Made by a program: the position numbers and the translations under genes
Shown here: positions 1 to 9,051 of the stretch, in pieces
How positions within the stretch are numbered: the stretch's first letter is position 1
Layout of the letters: each line of letters opens with the position of its first letter
The notes under the pieces: model-generated
The model's input: the letters and a program-made list of their open reading frames with translations, nothing else
Told to the model about the DNA's origin: nothing
The model's database searches: none
Source: Bacillus changyiensis
GTDB lineage: Bacteria > Bacillota > Bacilli > Bacillales > Bacillaceae
Reading direction: 5' to 3'
Length of the DNA stretch: 64,000 nt
Assembly (NCBI RefSeq): GCF_027706145.1
Contig: NZ_JAQFWW010000006.1
Location: 161,321 to 225,320 of the forward strand

Positions 1-1
1 A

Positions 2-85
2 TTCATTTACTGGATCATTTGTTTTGTACTTTCAATTGGCCAGCAACTGATTGAACGGCGCTTAGACCGATATGTGGCCAAATAA
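2..85 (+). CDS. tcyB: Amino acid (cystine) ABC transporter permease, 3' end only
   Basis: Only the last 27 codons lie in the window. They read out in frame to a TAA and end in a hydrophobic helix followed by a basic tail (IERRLDRYVAK), typical of the end of a polar amino acid ABC permease. The stop is 12 bases upstream of the tcyC start and the tcyC ribosome binding site begins right after it, so the two are clearly one operon. Assignment to TcyB is inferred from the adjacent ATPase and from B. subtilis order; the fragment alone could belong to any HisM-type permease. Confidence 0.7.
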   Translation, partial: FIYWIICFVLSIGQQLIERRLDRYVAK

Positions 86-97
86 GGAGGGAGAACA

Positions 98-841
98 GTG
101 CTTACGATCACAGGGCTTAATAAATCGTTTGGAGAAAACGAAGTTTTAAAGAAAATCGATTTGCAGATACAAAAAGGAAAAGTGATGGCCATTTTAGGGC
201 CTTCTGGTTCTGGAAAAACAACACTGCTCCGCTGTCTAAACGCACTTGAAACACCTAACCGCGGTGTCCTATCATTCCATGATTTAACGATCGATTTTTC
301 TCAAAAAAATAAACCAGTTGATCTTGTTCGACTGAGAAGAAAGTCAGGGATGGTCTTTCAAGCATATCATCTATTTCCTCACCGGACAGTTTTAGAAAAT
401 GTCATGGAAGGCCCTGTAAAGGTGCAAAAGCGCAAAAAAGAGGACGTCAAAAAGGAAGCCATCCAACTGCTTCAAAAAGTTGGTCTAGCAGACAAGCTGG
501 ATCTCTATCCATTCCAGCTTTCTGGGGGACAACAGCAGCGTGTCGGGATCGCTCGTGCTCTTGCCATCAAACCTGAGTTGTTGCTGTTTGATGAACCGAC
601 TTCAGCTCTTGATCCAGAGTTAGTCGGTGAGGTGCTGAAAGTGATGAAAGACCTTGCTACAGAGGGTTGGACAATGGTCGTTGTCACTCATGAAGTGAAA
701 TTTGCCCAAGATGTCGCTGATGAAGTCGTCTTTATCGATGGTGGTGTCATCGTTGAACAGGGGCCACCTGAACAAATTCTTTCTGCCCCAAAAGAAGAAC
801 GAACAAAACAATTTTTGAAGCGTATATTGAATCCATTGTAA
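98..841 (+). CDS. tcyC: L-cystine ABC transporter ATP-binding protein
   Basis: A 247-residue ABC ATPase of the polar amino acid type. Visible motifs are Walker A GPSGSGKT (34-41), a Q-loop (VFQ), the signature LSGGQQQR (about 141-148), Walker B LLLFDEPT (about 162-169) and the switch histidine in VVVTHE. It energises uptake of an amino acid, probably cystine by analogy with B. subtilis TcyC, and acts at the inner face of the membrane with the permease encoded just upstream. The GTG start is preceded by GGAGGGAG. A hairpin terminator follows immediately. Substrate specificity is inferred from family resemblance and from the sfp neighbourhood, where B. subtilis also keeps tcyABC. Confidence 0.85.
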   Translation: MLTITGLNKSFGENEVLKKIDLQIQKGKVMAILGPSGSGKTTLLRCLNALETPNRGVLSFHDLTIDFSQKNKPVDLVRLRRKSGMVFQAYHLFPHRTVLENVMEGPVKVQKRKKEDVKKEAIQLLQKVGLADKLDLYPFQLSGGQQQRVGIARALAIKPELLLFDEPTSALDPELVGEVLKVMKDLATEGWTMVVVTHEVKFAQDVADEVVFIDGGVIVEQGPPEQILSAPKEERTKQFLKRILNPL

Positions 842-848
842 AGCAAAT

Positions 849-881
849 AGCCTGACCAGACAGACATGGTCAGGCTGTTTC
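849..881. terminator. Bidirectional hairpin terminator between tcyC and the chemoreceptor gene
   Basis: Stem AGCCTGACCA / TGGTCAGGCT (10 bp) with an 8-base loop, followed by T-rich sequence on the plus strand. It lies between two convergent genes and can serve both. Confidence 0.75.
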
Positions 882-885
882 ATTT

Positions 886-2604
886 CTATTCGGATAATCT
901 AAAGCTGGATGCTGCTTGATTTAAATCTTCTGATAAATCAGATAGCTGTTGAATGGCCGAGGCAATTTCCTGCATACCAGCACTTTGTTCCTCAGCTGCG
1001 GCAGCCACTTCTTCTGATCCTGCTGCCTGTTCTTGTGTAACCGCAGAAATCTGCTCAATCGCAGAAGCAATGTTTTGATAAGATCCTTGTACTTTTAGGA
1101 GCGATTCGAGCAATTGATCTGTTCTTTCGACAAATTGAGAAATCCCGCGGAAAATCCCTGAAAAATTCTCATATGTTCCATTGATTAATAACTGTCCTTT
1201 ATCAACTGCTTCATTTCCAGCATTAATCCTTTCCATTACAAGACGGCTGCTCTCCTGTGTGCCTTCCACAAGCTGTGAAACTGTTAAAGCAGCTTCTGCT
1301 GAACGTTCAGAGAGTTTTCTGACCTCGCCAGCAACAACAGCAAAACCTTTACCTTCCTCTCCAACCCGTGCCGCTTCAATCGAAGCATTGAGTGCCAGTA
1401 AATTTGTCTGTTCAGCAATTGAAGAGATCATGCCAATTACTTTTTCGATTTCCTCTGTATGATTGTGCATTTCCTGAGCTGCTTGTTGAGACTCTTCCAT
1501 CACATTTTTAATCGTATGTGTTTGTCGTAACGTTTCTTCAACAAGTTCCTGGCCTGTCTTCGAATCATTGCTGACACCTTCAGCAACATGCTTCATTTCG
1601 TTTACTTCATCACTGACATGAGAAATTTGTTGATCAATCTCAGTCGTTGATGATTGGCAATCTGTAACAGATGAAACCACTTCATTAATTCCCTCACTCA
1701 TACTATTCATCGATTCTGCCACCTGTGCCGCACTCTCACTTGATTCAAACGAAACATGCTTCAAACGTTGGCTCGTTTTTGAGACCTCTTGAGAAGAGGT
1801 AGAAATATGTCCGATTAACTGCTTTAAGTTGTCACTCATCCTTACAAAGGCTTCACCCAACTTACCAACTTCATCATGGCTTTTGACAGAAATTTCCGCA
1901 GTCATATCACCATCCGCAATTTTTTCGGCAGCTTTCATTAATTTACGAATCGGTTTAGCAATATAAGCACCGAGGAAATAGGCCATAATCATTCCAATGA
2001 TCATCACAAATCCAGCGATTCCAATTGTATACCAAGTTGTTTTTTGCGCAGTCTCGGTAATGACAGAAGCATCGAGATCAATACCTAAAATACCGGTCTG
2101 TTTTCCCGACTCATCAGTTAGCGGCAAAAAAATCGACTGATGAATTCCGTATTCATCCTCATAAATATCACTAACAGTGACTTCATTTTTTGCTAAAGCA
2201 TCCTTCATTTCAGGTGAAAAGGCATACTCTGTACCGAAGTCATCAGGTGTATCAGATAAAATGAGAATTTGTTCTTTTCCTCCTTTATTGGAGAGAATAT
2301 AAAGGTTTTCCAGATGGCTTTTCTTTTTAATTTCGTTTACAGCTTTTTTCGTTTCCTGATAAAGAGGACTGTTTGCGGAGGTGATCTCCAATTTATTTCC
2401 CTCTATCCGTTTCAGTTCATTTTCGGCGAGATTAATGTCAGTATGTAGACGATTTTTAAATTGTTCTTTTAATTGATTTGATAAATCATGACTAACAATA
2501 TGAAAAACGGCTGAAAAGCTTGCGATCGTAATGATTAACACCAATGCAACGCCAATCATGATTTTTACAGAAATATGTTCAGTTAAACTTTTCAATTTAC
2601 TCAT
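886..2604 (-). CDS. Methyl-accepting chemotaxis protein (Cache-type sensor)
   Basis: A 572-residue transmembrane chemoreceptor. It has an N-terminal membrane segment (about 15-37), an extracytoplasmic Cache-like sensor (about 38-190), a second membrane segment (about 190-212), HAMP, then a long coiled-coil signalling domain. The conserved hairpin tip ([20 protein letters not shown]) is at about residues 380-430. It should signal to CheA/CheW and control flagellar rotation. B. subtilis carries tlpC in this neighbourhood, but I did not establish orthology. The start ATG is 3 bases after the stop of the upstream decarboxylase gene, and the receptor's ribosome binding site GAGAAGGGA lies inside that gene's last codons. 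The two are therefore probably translationally coupled. Ligand unknown. Confidence 0.92.
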   Translation of the reverse strand: MSKLKSLTEHISVKIMIGVALVLIITIASFSAVFHIVSHDLSNQLKEQFKNRLHTDINLAENELKRIEGNKLEITSANSPLYQETKKAVNEIKKKSHLENLYILSNKGGKEQILILSDTPDDFGTEYAFSPEMKDALAKNEVTVSDIYEDEYGIHQSIFLPLTDESGKQTGILGIDLDASVITETAQKTTWYTIGIAGFVMIIGMIMAYFLGAYIAKPIRKLMKAAEKIADGDMTAEISVKSHDEVGKLGEAFVRMSDNLKQLIGHISTSSQEVSKTSQRLKHVSFESSESAAQVAESMNSMSEGINEVVSSVTDCQSSTTEIDQQISHVSDEVNEMKHVAEGVSNDSKTGQELVEETLRQTHTIKNVMEESQQAAQEMHNHTEEIEKVIGMISSIAEQTNLLALNASIEAARVGEEGKGFAVVAGEVRKLSERSAEAALTVSQLVEGTQESSRLVMERINAGNEAVDKGQLLINGTYENFSGIFRGISQFVERTDQLLESLLKVQGSYQNIASAIEQISAVTQEQAAGSEEVAAAAEEQSAGMQEIASAIQQLSDLSEDLNQAASSFRLSE

Positions 2605-2607
2605 CTT

Positions 2608-4281
2608 CTATATTCCCTTCTCATTCGTCATGAATGTTTCGTATTGTTGGCAAACATGATCAATTTGCTCTTTTAAATAATCGATAATGTGCGGAACATG
2701 TTCAGGCATTGTATAAGGAGAAATCACAAAAAACTTGCTCACACATAACGGAACCTCAACTCCTTCACGGGTTCCAACCAACAGATGCTTTTTCGTGTCA
2801 CCAAAAAAGATTTTGTCTCTTTGCTCTCCCAGTTTTTCGAATAACTTTTCATTTAAGCGATTGTTTCTCTCCAAATCCTCACTGCTGCATTTCCCTGAGA
2901 TCTCCTCTGCAAACCGTGGTGCTCCTTGAGGATATATACGAAACAGTGTTGACATTCCATAGTTGTCCGGATTCATAATCTCCGCCTGTGGAATTCGTTC
3001 ACTGAGCTGCTTACGAAAATGAAGGTTCACTTCAAGAAACTGTCCGAAAAGCTTTTGGTAACCTTCAATACCAAATGCCATTAACGCACTGTACATACTG
3101 ATAGAACTAGCCATGCGAGAACATTCCAGCGTATAGCCTGTATGATAGTCTCCATACCCGCGATGCCCGACATAAGGAGTCTCATCAGGATCAAGATCAA
3201 CCCGTTTCAGATCATTGGCATCTTTTACAAGAAACAGACTTGTCACATAAGGGGTCTGACCAAGCTTCTGAAAGTCAAAACATAGTGAATCTGCCAAATG
3301 CAAATGTCTCATTTTTTCTTTGATCCCGCTTATCATCCTGACAACACCCGGACTAAATGATAGTGCATTCTCTTTCAGATCATAATCATTAAAAAAGGCC
3401 AAAAAACCACCTAAAGCGGAATCCGCATGAATATGAGGAACAGGCAATCCAAACTCGCGCGACGTTTCCTCAGCAGCTAGTCGCACGGCATGGACATCAT
3501 CAATTCCGATCGCATCTGTTGTTCCTGTCGTTGCCACAATATAAACTGGGATTCCCCCTGTTTCACAAACCTCTTTTAATTTTCTTCTTAAATCTTCTGT
3601 ATCCATGGAATGATCAAGATGTGTTTTCACTTTGATCAGATGATGACTTCCAAGTCCAGCCGCTTCCATGGACTTATACAAGCTATAATGGGCCGCTTCA
3701 GAACAGAAAGCATAGAAATTCCCGGGAACCCCTTCTTGAAGAGATGAAGGTGCCATCTTGGCAATCGCAATCCGCAGTCCGCTATAGACAGCGCCCTGAC
3801 CACCCCATGTTGTATAACCTCCGCTTTTTTCAGCATCATAACCAGCTAATTTTGACATCATTGCAGTTACCTTGACTTCAGCCTCAGCTCCAGCAGGACC
3901 GTAGACATCCCACAAGTTATTACCATTGACCATAAAAGCGGCAATCATGCCTAAGATTCCCGGAATACTAGCCATTGGAAGAATATTTGTCAAAAAATAT
4001 TTTGAGTGATAGGGATGGTCATGTAAAAGTTTGAGCAGCTCATCATTGACATTCTTCATTGGCATACCCGTGGACGGAATCTCGCTTTCTGAAATCAATT
4101 TTTCATAAAAAAAGCCTTCCCGGTTCTTCTGTCCTTTCAGATTAACCTGATCCGGATTTTTCAACTCATCCACACCTTTGATAAGTTGGCCGATCAAATC
4201 CATCAATTCACTTCTTTTCGCTGCATTTCCATCCTCACTTGGAAACCACTTCTGTACATCTGAGGTGCTATTTTGCTGCAT
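2608..4281 (-). CDS. Group II PLP-dependent decarboxylase-like protein
   Basis: 557 residues of the glutamate/tyrosine/aspartate decarboxylase fold. Visible cofactor residues are a PLP-stacking histidine in EAAHYS (H198), the pyridine-binding aspartate in HADSALGG (D287), and a lysine in DFQKLGQ (K339) in the Schiff-base position. Most family members have HK here; this protein has QK, so the usual histidine before the lysine is replaced. The ribosome binding site AGGAGAG precedes the ATG. It is the first gene of a two-gene unit with the chemoreceptor. The substrate cannot be told from sequence; candidates are an acidic or aromatic amino acid, or a related non-decarboxylating reaction. Confidence 0.8.
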   Translation of the reverse strand: MQQNSTSDVQKWFPSEDGNAAKRSELMDLIGQLIKGVDELKNPDQVNLKGQKNREGFFYEKLISESEIPSTGMPMKNVNDELLKLLHDHPYHSKYFLTNILPMASIPGILGMIAAFMVNGNNLWDVYGPAGAEAEVKVTAMMSKLAGYDAEKSGGYTTWGGQGAVYSGLRIAIAKMAPSSLQEGVPGNFYAFCSEAAHYSLYKSMEAAGLGSHHLIKVKTHLDHSMDTEDLRRKLKEVCETGGIPVYIVATTGTTDAIGIDDVHAVRLAAEETSREFGLPVPHIHADSALGGFLAFFNDYDLKENALSFSPGVVRMISGIKEKMRHLHLADSLCFDFQKLGQTPYVTSLFLVKDANDLKRVDLDPDETPYVGHRGYGDYHTGYTLECSRMASSISMYSALMAFGIEGYQKLFGQFLEVNLHFRKQLSERIPQAEIMNPDNYGMSTLFRIYPQGAPRFAEEISGKCSSEDLERNNRLNEKLFEKLGEQRDKIFFGDTKKHLLVGTREGVEVPLCVSKFFVISPYTMPEHVPHIIDYLKEQIDHVCQQYETFMTNEKGI

Positions 4282-4605
4282 GATTTTCTCTCTCCTGACT
4301 TGTCTTTTTTATGTATGAAAAAATGTCCCCCTTTGAAATATCGTTTAATAGAATCCATTATTTTAGGTATTTAGTCCATTTTTCATATATTTATTTCATA
4401 TTCCTAAAGTACTAAAAGATTTATCCTAAGGAAAATTGCCCCTATCAATTTAAAATAAGTTGACTCGATTTTGAAGATTATGTATGATTCAAACAAATAT
4501 TGTTAGCTAGAATTTACTCTAGTCACAGCATGGAATAGTGGATGACACAGCAAATGAGTTGGAGGAGGGAATCTCTTATTAAGGCGAAAAGTGAACCACA
4601 ACAAC

Positions 4606-4857
4606 CTATTGGTCTCGATCTTTCAAACTGTTGTCTGGTAAAAAAAGTGTGAATATAAAAGAAATCAGGAAGCTTACGGCATCTAACAAAATGGCGATAG
4701 GAGCTGTCAACAATTGAACCAAATACCCGCCTAGTCCAGATCCGGCAACTTGTGCAGCTCCATTGGTAACTTCTAATCTTGCATTTCCTTTTAATAAAGA
4801 TTGAGAGGAGATGATTTCTGGTAAGTAAGATGAGTAGGAAATATGTTGAACTTTTAG
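4606..4857 (-). pseudogene. Remnant of an MFS_3-type efflux transporter gene
   Basis: Reading the minus strand in one frame gives about 80 residues without a start but with a clear family pattern: SYLPEIISSQ, then LLKGNARLEVTNGAAQVAGS, then GLGGYLVQLLTAPIAILLDA, then a hydrophobic helix and a stop at 4606-4608. This matches the central region (around transmembrane segments 4-6) of EntS-like MFS exporters. Nothing recognisable of the N- or C-terminal parts is present nearby. The region between the decarboxylase and sfp is therefore a scar of a lost exporter gene. Confidence 0.7.
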
Positions 4858-4976
4858 AAAATGGCATACTGGAATTAAATAATGTTTATAGTCGGGAAGA
4901 CTCTCTTTTAGTTCATATATTTAAAGGTCTGACCATACATTTGAAAAACATCTTTCCTGATGAAACAGATGAATAA
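4830..4976 (+). CDS. Possible small protein or gene fragment (48 aa), unrecognised
   Basis: An ATG-started frame of 48 codons (MSRKYVELLENG... NIFPDETDE) on the strand opposite the MFS remnant, overlapping its first bases. The composition is protein-like (charged, ordered) but there is no good ribosome binding site. It could equally be the tail of a lost gene, because the frame is open a few codons upstream of the ATG. No function proposed. Confidence 0.2.
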   Translation: MSRKYVELLENGILELNNVYSREDSLLVHIFKGLTIHLKNIFPDETDE

Positions 4977-5073
4977 AAAGTCATTTCTGCATGAGCCCTT
5001 ATCAGGACTATCTTTCCTATCATCCATTTGCTAGAATAAAACAAGACAAATAATCGATAAGAGGTCGCATATC

Positions 5074-5745
5074 ATGAAAATTTACGCTGTTTATCTGGAT
5101 CAACTCCCCGAGCCCGACCAATTTGAGCGGATGATGGCTATCGTTTCTGAAGAGAAGCGACATAAAGTAAAACGCTACAGGTATCCTGAAGATGCCAATC
5201 GGACATTGATCGGTGAAGTCCTTGTTAGACATATCATCAAAGAAACATATCAACTACCAAATGAAGATATTTCATTTACGACAGGACCGCATGGCAAACC
5301 TTCTGCCAAAGGTTTGCCTGATTTCCATTTTAATATTTCTCATTCAGGCAGCTGGGTCATCTGCGGAGCTGGTAGATCAGCGGTAGGAGTTGATGTCGAA
5401 AAAATCAAGCCGATTAGCTTCGATATCGCAGAACGATTCTTTTCCCCGGCAGAATACCGTGATTTAATGGCAAAAAAAGCAGCAGAGCAGCTCTCCTATT
5501 TCTATCATTTATGGACAATCAAAGAAAGCTTTGTCAAACAAGCTGGGAAAGGTTTGGCATTACCGCTTGATTCATTTTCTATCAAGCTTGATGGACAAGG
5601 CCGTGTCTTCGTGAACGCACCCCAGACCTATCTGCCATGTTATCTCAAAACTTTTGAACTTGATCCAGATTATAAAATGGCAGCTTGCTCAGCAGCTGAT
5701 GATCTGCCTGATGAGGTAATCAAAAAACGATATGATGAACTTTAG
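5074..5745 (+). CDS. sfp: 4'-phosphopantetheinyl transferase Sfp
   Basis: Transfers the 4'-phosphopantetheine arm of CoA to a serine of peptidyl or acyl carrier domains of NRPS/PKS enzymes. The protein is 223 residues (B. subtilis Sfp is 224) and collinear with it throughout. The magnesium ligands are present at the expected places: D107 and E109 in VGVDVE and E151 in WTIKESFVKQ. FHFNISHSG and KGLALPLDSF are conserved. The gene is intact, unlike the frameshifted sfp of strain 168. The start follows AGAGGTCG. Its stop overlaps the end of the convergent regulator gene by 4 bases. No carrier-protein gene or NRPS cluster lies in the window, so its partners are elsewhere. Confidence 0.96.
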   Translation: MKIYAVYLDQLPEPDQFERMMAIVSEEKRHKVKRYRYPEDANRTLIGEVLVRHIIKETYQLPNEDISFTTGPHGKPSAKGLPDFHFNISHSGSWVICGAGRSAVGVDVEKIKPISFDIAERFFSPAEYRDLMAKKAAEQLSYFYHLWTIKESFVKQAGKGLALPLDSFSIKLDGQGRVFVNAPQTYLPCYLKTFELDPDYKMAACSAADDLPDEVIKKRYDEL

Positions 5746-7088
5746 TAATAGGATGTTTCAATGACGTGCTTGAGCAGGTTCATTCCATGGTGAATATCTT
5801 CTTTCTTAACATTAGATGTGTTAATTTTTAACAGATTTCTTTTTTTGAAAAAAGACAAATAATGCATATCAACAGATTCAAGTAAAACATTGTGTTTTTT
5901 CATGTTCCTGATGATACGGGAAACTGACAGTTTTCGATTGAGTTCAAGATGTGTATGGACACACAGCTGATCGCCAGGGTAAAAACGGATGAGGCCTTCA
6001 AGTGATCGAGAAACCTCCTGCAAAGATGTGTAAAGCTGGTGTGACCTTTTGCCATATGAAAAGCTGATTTTTTGCTTGTGCCTTTCAAACATTCCGCTTT
6101 TCAAATAGATTTCTAAAGCAGCTTGTGACAGCATAGAACTGTCAATATCTATTAATCGTTTAAATTGATTAAACATCTCAGTTAATGAATCAGGCAGTAC
6201 AGCAATACCGACACGCAGTCCAGGAAAAATCATCTTCGAAAAACTCTTTAAATAAATAACATGTTCTGAAGTATCATAGGAAAATAACGGATCTGCTTTC
6301 TTATTTCTTTCTAAATCTCCTAAAAAATCATCCTCTACAATAAAAACATCATACTTTTCTGCAAGATCAACAATCCGCTTTTTTTCTGGTTCTGTATAGG
6401 AGTTTCCAAGCGGATTGTGGAATCTCGGCATCGTATAAAAAAATTTGATATCTTCTGTTTGAAAAAGATGTTCTAAATGGTCAAAATCTATTCCGTTTGC
6501 TGTCCGTTCAATCCCAATCACTGGAAGTTGATGAACTTCCAAATATTGAATAAACAAGTGGTAACTAGGCTGTTCAAGCAGTATTTTTTGTTTGTGATTA
6601 GGAAACGACAGTGAAGCGAGCAAAGCTAATCCCTGTTGGACACCAGATGTAATAAATATATTGGACATTCTTGTAAATACTTGAGAATTCACAAGCTCTT
6701 TTTGTATAACTTCAATTAAAGACGGCAACCCTTTTGGGGTTCCATAAATAAACAAATCATTTTTATAGATATCAATGGCTTTATTGATGCAATGTTGAAA
6801 ATCCAGATATGGGAATACGTCAGGATCTGGGCTGGATGCGACAAAGTCAATGACACGACTGTGAGTGTTTGATAGATGAGTTGTTTTCACAACATAATAG
6901 CCGCTTTTAGGAACGGAATAGATCATGTGTTGTTTTTCAAGTTCGTTTAAGGCCCTAATCACCGTGCTCTTGCTCAAACTGTGCCGCTCAGCAAGGGTGC
7001 GAATGGATGGAAGCTTGTCTCCTTCTTTATAAAAACGGCTCTTAATCAAACTTTCTAATTGATTCATCAACTCAACGTATTTTTGCAT
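5742..7088 (-). CDS. ycxD: MocR-type GntR regulator with aminotransferase-like domain
   Basis: 448 residues. An N-terminal GntR winged helix (about 1-70; SIRTLAERHSLSKSTVIRAL) is joined to a class I aminotransferase-like domain that retains the PLP lysine context (YLKSFSKMIFPGLRVG) and the NPLGNSY asparagine region. It should be a PLP-binding transcription factor of the divergent transporter gene. I chose the ATG at 7088 because AAAGGAG lies 6 bases before it; a frame extending 7 codons further has no such site. The position next to sfp and the EamA gene matches B. subtilis ycxD. A perfect palindrome sits right upstream of its start. Confidence 0.88.
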   Translation of the reverse strand: MQKYVELMNQLESLIKSRFYKEGDKLPSIRTLAERHSLSKSTVIRALNELEKQHMIYSVPKSGYYVVKTTHLSNTHSRVIDFVASSPDPDVFPYLDFQHCINKAIDIYKNDLFIYGTPKGLPSLIEVIQKELVNSQVFTRMSNIFITSGVQQGLALLASLSFPNHKQKILLEQPSYHLFIQYLEVHQLPVIGIERTANGIDFDHLEHLFQTEDIKFFYTMPRFHNPLGNSYTEPEKKRIVDLAEKYDVFIVEDDFLGDLERNKKADPLFSYDTSEHVIYLKSFSKMIFPGLRVGIAVLPDSLTEMFNQFKRLIDIDSSMLSQAALEIYLKSGMFERHKQKISFSYGKRSHQLYTSLQEVSRSLEGLIRFYPGDQLCVHTHLELNRKLSVSRIIRNMKKHNVLLESVDMHYLSFFKKRNLLKINTSNVKKEDIHHGMNLLKHVIETSYY

Positions 7089-7106
7089 GTGGTCTCCTTT
7101 GGTCCA

Positions 7107-7128
7107 CAATCTGTACCGGTACAGATTG
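7107..7128. promoter_or_regulatory. Perfect 22-bp palindrome, probable operator of the MocR regulator
   Basis: The half-site CAATCTGTACC is followed directly by its exact reverse complement. It starts 19 bases upstream of the ycxD-like start codon and about 95 bases upstream of the divergent transporter start. Perfect symmetry over 22 bp in a short divergent spacer strongly suggests a protein-binding site. Autoregulation by the adjacent MocR protein is the simplest inference. Confidence 0.7.
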
Positions 7129-7222
7129 GCTTTTTTTATATTGTAGCAAACTGATCTTCAAGATATGATGACATGAGCCGGCAAATATCAAATGTTGCAT
7201 GCATACATGACGGAGATGGTTA

Positions 7223-8122
7223 ATGATGTATAAATCTGCTTATTTGGCAGCGTTGTTGTACGCTTTGATAATTGGTTTTTCATTTTTATTTATTAAACTA
7301 GCCCTTACAGTTGCTGAACCGCTTGATATACTCGCTCATCGCTTTACAATTGCGTTTTGTCTTGTCGTTCTATTTGGTACGCTTAAGATTAAAATTCGTT
7401 TGAAAGACGTTTTCGTCATGTTGCCGGTCGCTTTATGTTACCCAGTCATGTTTTTTGCTTTTCAAGTCTTTGGGCTTGTCTATACTTCTTCTTCTGAAGC
7501 AGGGATCATTCAAGCGGCCATTCCCATTTTAACGATGCTGTTGGCTCACTATTTTTTAAAAGAGCGTTTCAGCAAACAGCAGTTGTTTTTCACTGTTTTA
7601 TCAGCGGCAGGAGTGACTTATATCTTCTTGATGAAAAGTACCAATGTACAAATGAGCAATTTAATAGGTATTTTGCTAATCCTAATGTCAGCTCTTTCTT
7701 CAGCGGGTTACAGCATAATGGTAAGAAAACTGAGCCGGACATTCACTTCACTGGAACTAACATATGTGATTTTAGCGGTAGGCTTTCTTTTTTTCAACGG
7801 AATCGCTGTTTTCGGTCATATCTCAAATGGAACACTCAGTGAATTCTTTATTCCCTTTACAAAGCCAATCTTTATGTTGACAGTTCTTTATTTAGGGGTA
7901 TTTTCATCGTTTGCAACTGCCTTTTTGTCAAATTATGCTCTATCAAAAATTGAAGCTGCAAAAATGAGCATGTTCAATCATTTAGCAACATTAGTAACGA
8001 TTCTAGCAGGAGTTATCGCTTTAGGGGAAAGGTTAGAATGGTTTCATCTGATCGGTACCATCATGATTATGACCGGAATCATTGGAGCGACGAAAACACA
8101 ACAACGGAAGGGGGTGTCCTGA
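7223..8122 (+). CDS. ycxC: EamA/DMT family transporter
   Basis: 299 residues with about ten hydrophobic helices arranged as two EamA repeats (about 1-140 and 150-295), typical of drug/metabolite exporters. The ribosome binding site GGAG lies 9 bases before the first of two adjacent ATG codons. It diverges from the MocR regulator, a common regulator-exporter pairing, and corresponds to B. subtilis ycxC. The substrate is unknown, probably an amino acid or amine derivative since the regulator is PLP-dependent. Its TGA lies immediately before a MITE-like repeat. Confidence 0.85.
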   Translation: MMYKSAYLAALLYALIIGFSFLFIKLALTVAEPLDILAHRFTIAFCLVVLFGTLKIKIRLKDVFVMLPVALCYPVMFFAFQVFGLVYTSSSEAGIIQAAIPILTMLLAHYFLKERFSKQQLFFTVLSAAGVTYIFLMKSTNVQMSNLIGILLILMSALSSAGYSIMVRKLSRTFTSLELTYVILAVGFLFFNGIAVFGHISNGTLSEFFIPFTKPIFMLTVLYLGVFSSFATAFLSNYALSKIEAAKMSMFNHLATLVTILAGVIALGERLEWFHLIGTIMIMTGIIGATKTQQRKGVS

Positions 8123-8277
8123 AAGTAGTATGGATGAATAAATTTGGGGATTTGCTCGCGTTCCGCGGGCGATCCGCGAGACCTCGCAGGAGCTCGTTGT
8201 TCCCGTAGGAGTCTCGCAATTCCCCCTGATTCATGTTGATAAAGGATTTTTTAAACAGCTCCTTCCTTATACTACTT
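8123..8277. mobile_element. MITE-like repeat element, about 155 bp
   Basis: Flanked by a perfect 9-bp terminal inverted repeat AAGTAGTAT / ATACTACTT (8123-8131 and 8269-8277). Inside is an imperfect GC-rich inverted repeat (GGGGATTTGC at 8146-8155 against GCAATTCCCC at 8216-8225) rich in CGCG/GCGGG. The GC content and palindromic build contrast sharply with the flanking genes, and there is no coding potential. I recall similar non-coding repeats dispersed in Bacillus genomes, but I cannot check copy number. It occupies the whole gap between two convergent genes, and its right end contains the stop codon of the ATPase gene. Confidence 0.65.
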
Positions 8278-8994
8278 AAACAATTCAGCCAATAATTTTT
8301 CACGGTGCTGAAGAAAATATTTTGTTAACTGGTAATGTTCGGTGTCCTCATAGTTTACTTTGGCAATCTGGTCACCATCAAAACTGAAAATATCTGCATC
8401 TGGATATCCGAGTAAAATCGGAGAGTGGGAAGCGATGATGAACTGAGCTTGCTTCTTCTTGGTTAGATCATGAATCATTTTTAAGAAAGTCAATTGTCTT
8501 GTCGGGGATAAAGCAGCTTCAGGTTCATCAAGTAAATAGATTCCTTTTCCTGTGAATCGATACTTAAAAAGCGACAAAAACGATTCTCCATGGGATTGCT
8601 GATGAAGTGAACGTCCACCATAATTGATAAACATGTTAAGATCTTCCTCTATCTCATCAATATGTGATGCAAAATGATAAAACGATTCAGCCCGTAGGAA
8701 AAAACCAGTCGTTACTTTAGGGAGCCAGGAAAGTCTGATATAGTCTCCTAAAACAGATTCAGATTGATCCACTTCATATGTATTCTGTCTTCCCCCGCCT
8801 GCCGTGTTGAATTCACACTTATCGGCAATAGCTTCAAGCAGGGTTGATTTTCCGGTGCCGTTTTCTCCGACAAAAAAAGTCACACCTTTTTGGAAAGTCA
8901 ATTCTTTCAAATGATGAATCGCCGGAATTGAAAACGGATATTCCGAATAAGAAGACACTTTTTCTTGAAGCATCATCAATTTTTTCAAAAACAT
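8272..8994 (-). CDS. Stand-alone AAA/ABC-type ATPase
   Basis: 240 residues. Walker A GENGTGKST is near residue 44, a short signature-like SHGES lies mid-protein, Walker B is GIYLLDEPEAALSP and the switch histidine is IASHSP. This is the SMC/RecF-like AAA family of single-domain ATPases, often annotated only as AAA family ATPase. There is no membrane segment. I chose ATG 8994 because GAGGTGA lies 5-6 bases upstream; a GTG three codons earlier overlaps that site. The stop codon is supplied by the right end of a MITE-like element, so the native C-terminus may have been slightly altered. Function unknown. Confidence 0.8.
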   Translation of the reverse strand: MFLKKLMMLQEKVSSYSEYPFSIPAIHHLKELTFQKGVTFFVGENGTGKSTLLEAIADKCEFNTAGGGRQNTYEVDQSESVLGDYIRLSWLPKVTTGFFLRAESFYHFASHIDEIEEDLNMFINYGGRSLHQQSHGESFLSLFKYRFTGKGIYLLDEPEAALSPTRQLTFLKMIHDLTKKKQAQFIIASHSPILLGYPDADIFSFDGDQIAKVNYEDTEHYQLTKYFLQHREKLLAELFK

Positions 8995-9051
8995 ATGAAT
9001 CACCTCAGGTGAAATTTTATGTTATAATATGGAAAGAAGGAGGGGTGTTTA

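Noticed and set aside
620..883. Open frames on the strand opposite tcyC
   Set aside because: They are antisense shadows of a well-supported ATPase gene, with no ribosome binding site or family resemblance.
4523..4867. A 114-codon minus-strand frame in the gap before sfp
   Set aside because: The real relic (MFS) reads in a different frame of the same strand; this frame gives a low-complexity Ser/Arg/Cys-rich product.
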